Position numbers and translations under genes: made by a program
From: Planctomycetaceae bacterium
Lineage (GTDB): Bacteria > Planctomycetota > Planctomycetia > Pirellulales > Thermoguttaceae
Assembly (NCBI GenBank): GCA_012719125.1
Contig: JAAYAY010000162.1
Span: forward strand, 1-58,976
Length of the DNA: 58,976 nucleotides
Reading direction: 5' to 3'
Shown: piece after piece, positions 46,801 through 53,917 of the stretch
Layout of the letters: every line of letters starts with the position of its first letter
Position numbering within the stretch: position 1 is the stretch's first letter
Notes under the pieces: generated by a model
The model's input: only the letters and a program-made list of their open reading frames with translations
Told to the model about the DNA's origin: nothing
Database searches by the model: none

Positions 46801-48069
46801 AATTCGTCCGTCTCGGGACGTTATGTCGTTCAATCGCAGGGGATGCTGAACCGTCACGGACGCAACCGACTCGCACCAATGGACTCCCTCAACCGTCACC
46901 GCAGGGAGACGCCACGGTTCGTCCAAGCGGATCTGTGCCAGGGCTTTCAGAGTCAACTCGCGTCCCAACCCGTGCAGCGGCAGCTTGGGGTCGACGATCA
47001 CTCGCCGTGCCGCTTGGCGTTGCCCGGAAATTTCACTCCAACGGATCGGAGTATCGCCGTCCGATACGGCGACCAGATTCAACTCCCTGGGGATGAGCAA
47101 TTCCAGGCGGCGCAGGGGTTGGCCCAGGACGTCGAATCGCAACTTGACCGACAGTTCAAGGCTTCCCGGCGCCAGCGCGTACCGCGAGTCTTGGCGAAGC
47201 TCGGTGAACTGGCTGTGTCCTTCCGGGTCGCCCTGGGGAGCAATCCGCAACGCCACAAGATTCTGAACGCCCAAGTCGATTTGCCAGGTGTGCATGCCTT
47301 CCGCGGAGGCCTTCTTGCGCGAGAGGATTCCCCCAGGGAACGTGGAGGTTCGGTCCTCCGGCAAGGGCAGAATCATCGGAATACGATCTTCCGGCAAGGT
47401 CAGGACCAATTGCGACATCGGACATCGCGGCAGTTTCAACACGAAATCAGCGCCCGCCAGGGGCTGCGGGGAACCTTTGAGCGACCACTCGAAATCGAGG
47501 GTTCCCCTTTGGTCGACGCGCAGTTCGAACCGGCCGTCCGGCCCCAAACCCAGGCGAGCCGGTTCCCCGTCTCGATCGGCCCAACCGGCCTTGCCGATAG
47601 CGAGACCAAAGGGCTCCAAGGGGAGGACGGTTTCGATGGGGCCGGAGTGGTCAATTTCCAGCAAGGCACGGCCGTCGACCAGCTCGTCATTCACGAATCG
47701 TGCCTCATAGCGAGCCGATCGGATCGACGGAGGATGGTCAACATGAGCCCTCCGGAGCAACTCGCGAAACTCGCCCGGCGCAACCCGACGATGGTCTCCG
47801 TCGTCGATTTTGGGTTCCCATTCCGCCCGGCGATCGGCTGGTCCGTAGACCATGATGTATTCCAGGCGTTTCTCGCTCGGATTGTCAGGCTGGGACACAT
47901 CGGAAGCACTCGCCGGTCTGCCCGATTCGGTGGGAGAAACGGTCTCCTGGCCGGAAGCACCAACGGCATACCCTGCCATGAGTACCACCGCTCCCGCCAA
48001 CTGCCCCAGCGGCAATCGCCGAGTACTCATGGCCGTGGCCGGCCGCACACTCCAAGCCTCGCTCGCCAT
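40861..48069 (-). CDS. Giant envelope protein, two fused copies of an uncharacterised module
   Basis: A 2402-residue protein with no recognised family. An N-terminal signal peptide or anchor (about 15-40) starts unit 1, which is mostly beta strand and ends with membrane helices near 1192-1211 and 1217-1241. A third hydrophobic segment at 1278-1299 (TPVIGAITGCIVSLAIAGGA) follows a basic stretch and looks like a second signal peptide. Unit 2 runs from there to three C-terminal helices (about 2318-2380). Both units contain the motif F-x-L-x-[LI]-P-x4-S-x-L-x-L-[TS]-[LI]-P (209-226 and 1455-1472), which is also present in the next gene. Probably exported, periplasmic and membrane-anchored. It lies 15 bases downstream of its paralogue. 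Confidence 0.85.
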   Translation of the reverse strand: MASEAWSVRPATAMSTRRLPLGQLAGAVVLMAGYAVGASGQETVSPTESGRPASASDVSQPDNPSEKRLEYIMVYGPADRRAEWEPKIDDGDHRRVAPGEFRELLRRAHVDHPPSIRSARYEARFVNDELVDGRALLEIDHSGPIETVLPLEPFGLAIGKAGWADRDGEPARLGLGPDGRFELRVDQRGTLDFEWSLKGSPQPLAGADFVLKLPRCPMSQLVLTLPEDRIPMILPLPEDRTSTFPGGILSRKKASAEGMHTWQIDLGVQNLVALRIAPQGDPEGHSQFTELRQDSRYALAPGSLELSVKLRFDVLGQPLRRLELLIPRELNLVAVSDGDTPIRWSEISGQRQAARRVIVDPKLPLHGLGRELTLKALAQIRLDEPWRLPAVTVEGVHWCESVASVTVQHPLRLNDITSRDGRITQVRPQQARRTTDTVDLQLFAPDAGIEVVLGQEQTPPKIDYGVAIEMSAGQIAGRQTVLLETEEGEHLEVVGQVTPSWIVDSIQSDPSGAIADWRIEPADQAKRQLVVELAKPVSTNTPIKLVVSARRLEPTEGIRYSAGDVVPVEFDGGKLGVALVSLFAPEPYQLELSGIETLGQREPQNLTTRERQLLAEPLRGNIYRHDGTDKDLGIMLKRRQSLFSAEIDVSVSVLGRQATEDYVFLVKPQSVRLDSVVVELMKRPGSPLRWDSLSEEEVHLNAQLQPGESSELERWAVRLRPSQTGPFRIRAVRAFPVDDGTAIGLARLPDAADQKGRLSIGTSGAEAVSVENRGLTPEPPDPLLDTGEIARPTYRFDPLHSLGPGTAPVLLRIRDTSPSLPEAWVWLSQLESRLEPTGEARHVASYRIESVGAPLLTLVMPPPIRAEWIDSVEIDGQRIPPESAPTGRPPKIAVRLSPTRRFHEVAVCYRTVGARWAALQPLQIPFPEPDIPVWKRNWILWLPPGRQMLDTKGMASFSGVPRGWPACVWGPMGRDASDGPLDPLALGSPYWSTRPADAVPVSSFRAKVAFPESFPANWGELVGGNMAAVWSEMAAQNGRISLFVDVDAVTEQGISPSTAVTRPEEDGFVDQLASLLDRAGLAVAVSGRYAVITSGRKAAAHGQQMTVHPGIENVWQVTDEARQAEINRAISEGLPSLVDASKWAEVSSPAPMPWNAVERPGFVPRDATGWTVHEIGLQGSEAPEVLVADRNLLQAGLWLCFLIVAFLTWAAAMRYPALSVLSVAFYVIGGAYLPEFWVPWLSAGFWGGVCGVPMRLVTVRRVKGAGRILSTRPLRASTPVIGAITGCIVSLAIAGGAVAQPPEVDNWPDGPALILAPVGADKKPTGEDYFVPELFYLELQRRALRVAEQSPAWLLKGADYRARLNWQTTGGPLTVTELTAEYEIEVIRPNEPVEIAFGDTTKNWTLEGAWLDGRQERPPWESNRNLVVAAEPTRSCRLKLQLTPIPGFGVTRNGFQLTIPPLATSRLELSIPADATRVEVPTSTGRNYFRQGQTKLTVDLGPVDTLAVKWQPTDRASSAKMTRVDEMIWLRLTPGGALVQTQFHYEIGEDFAGEVELIRDSRLVLQRSTYEVLGATLDQVEEVGGPSPDRTGPGMDRPQILERLRLTDEGAKKVTVAGEFIVQDASGVGSLQLPSIRSAGCEVSRRWVAVTVDPRLNCEQATRGRAELLVANEFAGAWIGQFELPTMAYRLEDAGASLDLKTHPKPSHSSAQWQMSVGYRLNETRCRFQAMIDTSEGYLFQHRLAVPAGLEIDEVTATVSDAPREIRWTRPTPEEVVVFYDSPVSGTDSIQLRGHIPAKGARIEPLPRIVLQGVKSNAGTIDVYRQYEVVVELESVEGLTEHGPPVGVDLDETLGRIVSRWVVDGLAPASAMARIESNDPKVVVRRQVASLRQVAGTWTAEIDCRLEVEDGKGIVDRVSLETSEIWPGPYLVTPGIPMETDEEQRELVLRPPVRDEFEFQISGPVAPKKGGGLSVPRIRLKNVKYTEETERLVILPAGPAPELRWQVLGLTPADLPSRFVAKFPGISWIAYRVQKDDYSATIRPDPDEAQVHFADIRLGWSADGECRGVAVYDLDAGDRESCVLRLPPSWRLMGVSNHGVPISPHPKEDGTWTVPLGRTGLPQRLELVYAGKIAPDDHGQASFEISPRLEDMPVSRAVWTVSGAGSYAVVGAAEEVAKERVAMERLRNVTAIVHGVNQKRASSREEDAAWYRGWLGEWVNARHEAELAVALSPRATSVRADQAALAEFDRAQQAFVEQLGVTEFWERLGSLPASRVGPGAMWDHTEFGAAPRYYFSSDGASAAVLQVEFAAKRPGKPFAASPVLYVSAVLFGLLTAWAIGALHRWPHSCGVVLGLCWWLWFWPSVVGLLLIGVSLYCAIRSGWRRSHSSGSVIARAGIAGRL

Positions 48070-48084
48070 CTGTCACCGTTCCCG

Positions 48085-51000
48085 TCAACGTTCCTGGGCG
48101 TGAACCGCTGCCGCGTCCGGCTCGGTCGCCGTGGAGCGGAGAAGCTCGACTTCCGAAGAACCGAATTGAGCCTGCGTGGAACCTCGCTCCAAGATCGAAC
48201 TGGGGAGATCGCGGCGAACCGAGCGCCGTCGCCCCCTCACTGTAGCGCGATAGAGGACTGCCCCGAGCAACGAGAGTACCAATCCCATTCCTGTCGCCTG
48301 GGCAAGCAAGAGCGATTCTCCCGGCCAGACGACGGCTCCTCCGCCAATTGCCACGATCAAAATGAGGCCGAACAGGGGGTGCCGAGTTCGCGGGAAGTAG
48401 ATCAACAACAGACCAACCAGCAAGGTTGCCCCCGACGCCGCTCCCACGATCCAGGTGCGGCTGGCAGTCGCCAGTTCGGCCGATTCCGCAGGCCCGAACT
48501 TGCTGAACAGATAACGACTCGTGGCCTTCGGAACTTGCTCTCCCGATGCCGTGCCGATCCACTTCTCCAAATCCGCCTGCTCCTTGGTCGGAATCCTCCC
48601 CCACCACGCGCCGGTCCAAGCCCACCGGTACTCCGCCGTGAAGTCCTTGGGCGCCGAGACGACATGCTCGCTCTTCGGCAGGACCAATTGCCAGTAAATG
48701 CGTTGCACCCACACGTTGTCAAGCAACCGGGCGAACTCGAATTTCATCCGGCCTCTTGCGGGGCGCGACTTCACCAGGTACCGAAGTTCCAAAACGCGAG
48801 CTCGCGCCGGCGACTCCGGCGGCAGAGATACACGCACCTGGTGATCCGACAATTCGTAGACTGCATCCCGGCCGTCGACGAGAACGCGGAGGAAATCCGT
48901 GTCGGCGGCCGACGGCAACGACAGGACCAGGGTGCGACGATCGCTCACGACCCGATAAACCACCCGGTCGCCTCGTTGGCTGTCGTCCATCCACGTCTGA
49001 ATCCAGGCCGCCTCAACCAGCGCCGAGCCGAAAGTATCCGGATCCCGTTGTTGAACGCCGAGAGCGATGTGCTCCTCGGGAGCATGGGTCACGAACTCCG
49101 TATCGGAAGTCGTCTTCTGTCCGACCTCGTCCCCAAGGACCTTCTGCCATGGACTCCCTCCCATGAGCCAGAAACCGATTCCCTCTTCCGTCGTGACGTG
49201 AACACGATGGCCGGAGTAGGTCACACCCTCGGGCACAATCAGCGGGATCACGCAGGGAACCGAAAGCAACTGATCGGGTTCAAGGCCGCGAATGGGGACC
49301 GAGTACTCAGCGACCAACTCCAACTGACCCTGCCGCGGACTGGGCGTAACGATTCTGCGAGACACGAATTCGCCTGCAACCGGCGACTTCTCTACAGCCA
49401 CGGCTGTCACCGCATTTCCGTCCAACGAATACGTCACGGCCATTTCCTGCGGCACCCGGAGCAGCAGGGCGAGGGTCGGTTCGTACTTCACGTCGTAGAT
49501 CAGCCTCTGCCGAACGGATGCTTCCACGGACGTGATTCTGATCTCCGTTTTCCCCCCCGCCGCAATCTCCTGGCGGCGGATACTCATGGTGGCGGCAAAC
49601 GTCACCTCTCCCACAACGCCCGCCTCACCAGGCTGCGCCACCGCACCTCGATAACATAGCGGCTCTTGGCGGCTTACCGGCACGTCAAGTGAAGCGGGAG
49701 GGGCCACCTTTTCCAAACCCTTCGTCTTCTCTGCGTCCTGCCGGAGTTCGACGTTATCCGCGGGAAACACATTCAAGGTCAGCGAACTCAATGTCGTCGC
49801 ATCCGGTTTCGGCATCGGCAGTTCGAGGGATTGCTTCTTGGGATCGATAGGTCGGGAAGCGTTCACCGACAGTTCGATCAACTCACTCATGACGCCTTCT
49901 TGAAGACGGATTGTCAGCACGCCTGATTCGTCCGGCGCCCATTCCTCCTGAACCACCAGCGGGTCGGGACCGACCTGATCGAATTTCCAGCCCTTAGGAT
50001 CGATCCTGAACTGGAAAGCCTTGTCTCCACGAACGGCATATTTCAGTTTTGCGACCAGTCGAGCCTGATCGGGCCCGATCGACAGATCATAGTGCGGTTC
50101 GACGCCGATCCGCACCTGCCTGGGAAGGACCCTCGCCGCCAGAGAAAAAGGCTGCTCGTAATAGCGATACTTGGCGACGACGTCTTCCGAATCCTGGAGT
50201 TCGGGAACTTCCGATACCGGGGTCACGCCGCGTCCTTCATCACAACGCACATTTCCATCTCCCCGTGCGCGGATCACGACGTATCCGCGCTGATCGATCG
50301 CCTTGGACACTGCGAATCCAGCCAAGGAGAACCGGCCATTCTCCGACACCTCGCTGGTCGCCCGCAGGGTCACTGAGGCTGATCCCGAGTTTGCCACCGG
50401 TTTGGCGAGAACCACCTCGACAAGTCGCGTCTTCGGGGCGGTTTCATTCGACTCGCTGTCGTCCTCGCCGGCGTTGCTTCCTTGGGCGTCTTCCTGTTTG
50501 CCTGCTTCCGCTTCTTCTTGCGGAGTCGCGTCCGTTATCGTGTAGTCCGGGTACTGCTCTTCCACGAGAACGGCCCCCGCCGGCAGGCGCACGAGGAATC
50601 GGCTTAACTCCCGACCGTCAGGGCGTGCCATACTTACTGTCAGTCTCGCTTTGAACTCCACGCTGTGGCGGTCCACCCAGCCTTCGACGAAGCCGTTCGA
50701 CGTCAGAACGGGGGCCGCTGCCGAGGCGTTCCCGTTGGTCGGCCGCCAGGAAACATCGATCTCGCCGCGAAAACCTGTCAGTACAAGATCGGTCGCGTCC
50801 TCCCCCTGTGGCTCCCGGTTGAGGACGGTCCCGGCCGCCACTTCCGCTTCGGCATTGGCTATCGGAACTGTCAAGCGAAATTCGGACACTGCCGTATTGG
50901 GCACCGAGAGCACGAAACGACGCTCGGTGAGCGGAACGGAGAGTTCCAATTCGACCTCTTCCGTTTCGACCTTTCCCTCGCCCAGCCCTCGCAGCCAGAG

Positions 51001-51564
51001 CACATAGCCGGATCTCGCCGCCAGCGTGCCTTCGACGCCACCGGCCGAATCGAGCTCAATACGTTGCCGCACCCCGTCCACGCTGCCCGGTATTCGGCGA
51101 AGCACCGCCTGATCGAAGCGAAGAGGAATCTTCACCCACTGTTCTCGCTGCGTCTCAACCGTGATGCTCAACCGCACCTTCAAGTCCACCCGATTTCCCA
51201 CCACTCGCCCCGTAGCCGAAAGCGAACGTATCGCTTCTTGGGGAATTCCCGAATCTCGAGTCAGCCCCTGGAGGCGATCGAGGACCTGGTAGTATTCCTG
51301 AAGCGACGCCCCTGGGATTAAGACCAGTTGGCTGTTCGGATCGGCCTTGTCCAGTTCCTCCAAGTAGACGTGGCCCAGATCGGCTGGCGGTGATGACAGC
51401 CGGGCACCGGATTCCTCGGCCGGCTTCATCTCGGCGGACTCCTTCTCCTGCGCAGCCCCCACCATGCACGCCAGAGCGAGATGAGCCAGAACGATCAGAA
51501 TGAACCGATGCCGTTTCAACAAGGCTGGCTTCCTAAAATCGCAACGTGTCGGGAGCCCGGGCAC
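48085..51564 (-). CDS. Giant envelope protein, single copy of the same uncharacterised module
   Basis: A 1159-residue exported protein of unknown function. From a GTG start, residues 16-39 form a signal peptide (KRHRFILIVLAHLALACMVG). A short acidic region follows, then a beta-rich body. Residues 217-234 read FVLSVPNTAVSEFRLTVP, the same motif as in both halves of the neighbour. An acidic, Glu/Asp-rich insertion lies near 350-380. The C-terminus has three membrane helices (around TWIVGAASGATLLVGLLLIY, LFGLILIVAIGGGAVVW and MGLVLSLLGAVLYRATV) and a basic cytoplasmic tail. The gene precedes its larger paralogue by only 15 bases, so the two are surely cotranscribed. Confidence 0.85.
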   Translation of the reverse strand: MPGLPTRCDFRKPALLKRHRFILIVLAHLALACMVGAAQEKESAEMKPAEESGARLSSPPADLGHVYLEELDKADPNSQLVLIPGASLQEYYQVLDRLQGLTRDSGIPQEAIRSLSATGRVVGNRVDLKVRLSITVETQREQWVKIPLRFDQAVLRRIPGSVDGVRQRIELDSAGGVEGTLAARSGYVLWLRGLGEGKVETEEVELELSVPLTERRFVLSVPNTAVSEFRLTVPIANAEAEVAAGTVLNREPQGEDATDLVLTGFRGEIDVSWRPTNGNASAAAPVLTSNGFVEGWVDRHSVEFKARLTVSMARPDGRELSRFLVRLPAGAVLVEEQYPDYTITDATPQEEAEAGKQEDAQGSNAGEDDSESNETAPKTRLVEVVLAKPVANSGSASVTLRATSEVSENGRFSLAGFAVSKAIDQRGYVVIRARGDGNVRCDEGRGVTPVSEVPELQDSEDVVAKYRYYEQPFSLAARVLPRQVRIGVEPHYDLSIGPDQARLVAKLKYAVRGDKAFQFRIDPKGWKFDQVGPDPLVVQEEWAPDESGVLTIRLQEGVMSELIELSVNASRPIDPKKQSLELPMPKPDATTLSSLTLNVFPADNVELRQDAEKTKGLEKVAPPASLDVPVSRQEPLCYRGAVAQPGEAGVVGEVTFAATMSIRRQEIAAGGKTEIRITSVEASVRQRLIYDVKYEPTLALLLRVPQEMAVTYSLDGNAVTAVAVEKSPVAGEFVSRRIVTPSPRQGQLELVAEYSVPIRGLEPDQLLSVPCVIPLIVPEGVTYSGHRVHVTTEEGIGFWLMGGSPWQKVLGDEVGQKTTSDTEFVTHAPEEHIALGVQQRDPDTFGSALVEAAWIQTWMDDSQRGDRVVYRVVSDRRTLVLSLPSAADTDFLRVLVDGRDAVYELSDHQVRVSLPPESPARARVLELRYLVKSRPARGRMKFEFARLLDNVWVQRIYWQLVLPKSEHVVSAPKDFTAEYRWAWTGAWWGRIPTKEQADLEKWIGTASGEQVPKATSRYLFSKFGPAESAELATASRTWIVGAASGATLLVGLLLIYFPRTRHPLFGLILIVAIGGGAVVWPGESLLLAQATGMGLVLSLLGAVLYRATVRGRRRSVRRDLPSSILERGSTQAQFGSSEVELLRSTATEPDAAAVHAQER

Positions 51565-51783
51565 ACCGCCGCCGCACCCTGCAAGATGCGGTCGGGTTCA
51601 GGGAGAAGAGTCTGGTAGAAGAGATCGATTCTTCTAGTTTACCCAGACCCTACAAAACCTTGAAGGATGAAAACCGCTCGAAGGGAGTGCATTGTTCCAT
51701 AAATGCTTATCCTGAAGCAACTTGAGCAGACTGGTTTTGATTGCCATTGTGGCCAAATTGCTGGTTGGCATTCATCGCGCAGA

Positions 51784-52611
51784 TCACGGCACCGGCTGCC
51801 TGAGATTGGCGGTCGATGCCAACCGTCTCAATTGCTCCATCAGCTCCTTGTTGGCCGCCGAGAACAACTGCCCGTCGTCCACGTTGAAATCCCCCCCATA
51901 AGGGGACTCAATCGAGCCTCCCGCCTCCTGGATGAGGAGAGCACCGGCGGCAACGTCCCATGGTTTTGTGCTGTAGTTCCAGGCCACGTCAAAACGGCCC
52001 GCAGCCACATAGCAGAGGTTCAACGCCGAAGACCCTGTTCGCCGTATCGCCTGGCACACGCCGAGAGCCTGATTGAACAACCGCAAGTCGCGACTCTCCG
52101 AATCAACGACGCTTGGAAGTCCAACAGCAGCAAGACTTTGCGACAAGTCGGCGACGTCGCTGGTGCGGATGGTTTTGCCGTTGAGGCGTGCCCCGTTACC
52201 GGTCTCGGCCAAATAGCACTCCTCCATCATGGGACAGTAGACTGCTCCCACAACGAGACGCCCCTCCTTCTCGAGGGCTAGCGAAACACAAAAGTGGGGC
52301 ACACCATGCACGAAATTGGTGGTACCGTCAAGCGGGTCGAGAATCCACCGGTACCTTGACGGCCCTGTCACATTGCCCGCTGTGGGATGGTCTTCCTCGC
52401 CCAGGAACCCATGATCGGGAAACGTACCAAGAACGATTCTCCGCACCGTCTCTTGGCTGGCAAAATCCGCCTCCGTCACCAGGTCAGCCGGTCCCTTCTC
52501 GCGGACCTTCGCTCGGCCAAACATCTGGCAGAGTACGGCACCGCCCGCTCGGACAGCCTCTTCAGCGGTTGCCAGAAAACCACTCGTGTTCTTAGCTTCA
52601 AGAGCTTTCAT
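51784..52611 (-). CDS. Inositol monophosphatase family protein
   Basis: A Mg-dependent phosphatase of 275 residues in the IMPase/SuhB/CysQ family. The metal site is complete: GFLGEEDHP (first Glu), DPLDGTTNFVHGVPHF (Asp, Asp, Thr) and the C-terminal WDVAAGALLIQEAGG with its Asp. KGPADLVTEADFASQE and RRTGSSALNLCYVAAG are further landmarks. The ATG at 52611 starts the family-like region. Candidate substrates are inositol-1-phosphate, histidinol phosphate or 3'-phosphoadenosine nucleotides, and sequence alone does not choose among them. It is transcribed away from the candidate RNA to its right. Confidence 0.93.
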   Translation of the reverse strand: MKALEAKNTSGFLATAEEAVRAGGAVLCQMFGRAKVREKGPADLVTEADFASQETVRRIVLGTFPDHGFLGEEDHPTAGNVTGPSRYRWILDPLDGTTNFVHGVPHFCVSLALEKEGRLVVGAVYCPMMEECYLAETGNGARLNGKTIRTSDVADLSQSLAAVGLPSVVDSESRDLRLFNQALGVCQAIRRTGSSALNLCYVAAGRFDVAWNYSTKPWDVAAGALLIQEAGGSIESPYGGDFNVDDGQLFSAANKELMEQLRRLASTANLRQPVP

Positions 52612-52869
52612 CTCATCAACCGGATCAGGAACGCGCAAAGCGAGAACTCGGCATCGCAAAGGGGAATCGGCCGGCACACCGCGATTATACCCGATTGCGG
52701 CCCAATTCCGCAGTTCCTCACGCCTGCCGAATCAGCAAGATCGGTCAAAGGCTCCGCCACCGCATCCTCAAAGCCTCGTTGACCGTCATTTCACGAGCGC
52801 ACTCACTGCCCCCCACGCAGTGGGGTTACAAGAAATCCGCCCCTTCCAAGATTTTTTCGCAAAAAACTA
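52612..52869. other. Intergenic region upstream of the inositol phosphatase
   Basis: This part of the divergent gap holds a perfect hairpin, CCCCAC (52811-52816) with GTGGGG (52820-52825), and a TTTTTT-cgc-AAAAAA palindrome ending at 52866. The latter could serve as an AT-rich UP element for the promoter just downstream. No protein-coding frame is convincing here. Confidence 0.45.
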
Positions 52870-52897
52870 TGGACAAGAGCGTAGGACTTGGTATCAT
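52870..52897 (+). promoter_or_regulatory. Candidate sigma-70 promoter
   Basis: TGGACA (52870-52875) and TATCAT (52892-52897) are separated by 16 bases and preceded by an A/T-rich palindrome. Transcription would begin near 52904. The boxes are close to the TTGACA/TATAAT consensus, and this is one of the best-looking promoters in the window. Confidence 0.5.
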
Positions 52898-52903
52898 CAG
52901 ATG

Positions 52904-53063
52904 AGAAGGGGGCCTGGATAGTCACGGGAGGGCGGTCCAGCCCAATCATCCTGAACTCGGATTCATTCTACCCCATTCATACGGAACGCTTCGTACAAGC
53001 CATCGGCCTCTTCTCTGTTCCGGCCCCGCCGTTTCGCGTTGACTGCGAGCGGCGGGGTTTTTT
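52904..53063 (+). ncRNA. Candidate small RNA or terminated leader
   Basis: A non-coding stretch of about 160 bases that begins after a good promoter and ends in a textbook terminator. A 5' hairpin can form between GGGCCTGGA (52910-52918) and TCCAGCCC (52936-52943). No start codon, ribosome site or conserved frame is apparent inside it. It could be an independent small RNA or an attenuator/riboswitch leader for the gene at 53096, which starts 33 bases after the terminator. I do not see the SRP RNA GGAAGG-type loop, and the 6S-like length alone proves nothing. Confidence 0.45.
53024..53063 (+). terminator. Rho-independent terminator
   Basis: CCCCGCCG (53024-53031) pairs with CGGCGGGG (53050-53057) and is followed by six T residues. 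It faces rightward, yet there is no rightward gene upstream of it, which is the main support for a terminated RNA starting near 52904. Confidence 0.88.
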
Positions 53064-53095
53064 GTTTCTTGCACTTCCTCTTCAACTAGTTCGCC

Positions 53096-53794
53096 ATGAA
53101 TCATTGGATCTTCGAGAACACGATCGCGAAATGGCAAGGGGACTCTCTCGCCCTTTCTTGGGATTCCGCCAGGCCGCACTCGGAGCTACGTGTCTTTCAT
53201 CCCGGTGGCGATACGCAGCCCACGTGTCGTTTGTTCGGAGTCTCTTTGGACGGCAGTCCTTCCGAGACGCTGCCACCGCTCGAACATGTCACGGCCTGTG
53301 GGGCAACGCTGCGAGCGGCGTTTTCCGCCACCGAACGATTCCCCGTGGACATGCAGATTGCCTGGCATCTGCTCGATCTCGGCTCGGCAGTCCTTGCCCT
53401 GGACGTGGTTGTCTCCGTCGAAACACGGCAACTCGATGTGGTTCCCCGAGTCCTGCTCTCTACGCGAATTGGAGATGCCGATGTGGTTCTCCCTGCGAAT
53501 CGTGAGAAGCCCGAGGGCCGGCCGAAGACCTATCGCCTCTGCCGTCGCCGCGATGCCGGTCCGAGTTACGCCGAGATGATCCATCCGACAGACTTCCACT
53601 CCTTCGCGACACTCCCGGATCGGGAATCGACAGGGGTTCTCTTTCGTCACACACTGTTCACCTCCTCCTTGGAAAAGGGCGTGATCCTGAGGGCCAGGCT
53701 TCGGGGCCTGTTGCTGCCGCGTGAGGACGATGAGGCAACTGCCGACGCGTGTTTCAGGCGGTTTCTCGATACGCCGTTACCGTTGGGACGTTGA
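53096..53794 (+). CDS. Uncharacterised protein
   Basis: I do not recognise this 232-residue protein. It is soluble by composition, with no signal peptide or membrane helix, and rich in beta-prone stretches: NTIAKWQGDSLALSWDSARP, STRIGDADVVLPANRE and FHSFATLPDRESTGVLFRHT. An early part resembles a carbohydrate-binding or lyase-like beta sandwich only in general texture. There is no Shine-Dalgarno sequence before the ATG, as is often seen in this phylum. It follows a terminator by 33 bases and precedes glucuronate isomerase by 123 bases in the same direction, so a role in uronate metabolism is possible but unproven. Confidence 0.6.
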   Translation: MNHWIFENTIAKWQGDSLALSWDSARPHSELRVFHPGGDTQPTCRLFGVSLDGSPSETLPPLEHVTACGATLRAAFSATERFPVDMQIAWHLLDLGSAVLALDVVVSVETRQLDVVPRVLLSTRIGDADVVLPANREKPEGRPKTYRLCRRRDAGPSYAEMIHPTDFHSFATLPDRESTGVLFRHTLFTSSLEKGVILRARLRGLLLPREDDEATADACFRRFLDTPLPLGR

Positions 53795-53917
53795 TTCTCC
53801 ATCGCGCGACCGTTAACCGTGGTACAACCGGCCATCGGTTGGTAGACTGACAACTCGGATGTTCGTACTGTTCATCCGATTTCCCCCAACAGACGCCCCG
53901 ATCGAATTAGAAACGCC

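Noticed and set aside
45229-49659. A 1476-codon open frame on the plus strand
   Set aside because: It is exactly antisense to the two giant genes, spans their junction, is very rich in Arg, Gln and His, and shows no domain. GC-rich codon bias in the real genes keeps the opposite frame open.
52904-53063. Assignment of the candidate RNA as 6S RNA or SRP RNA
   Set aside because: The SRP GGAAGG-type loop is absent, and the long paired ends with central bubble expected for 6S RNA are not evident. Length alone is insufficient.
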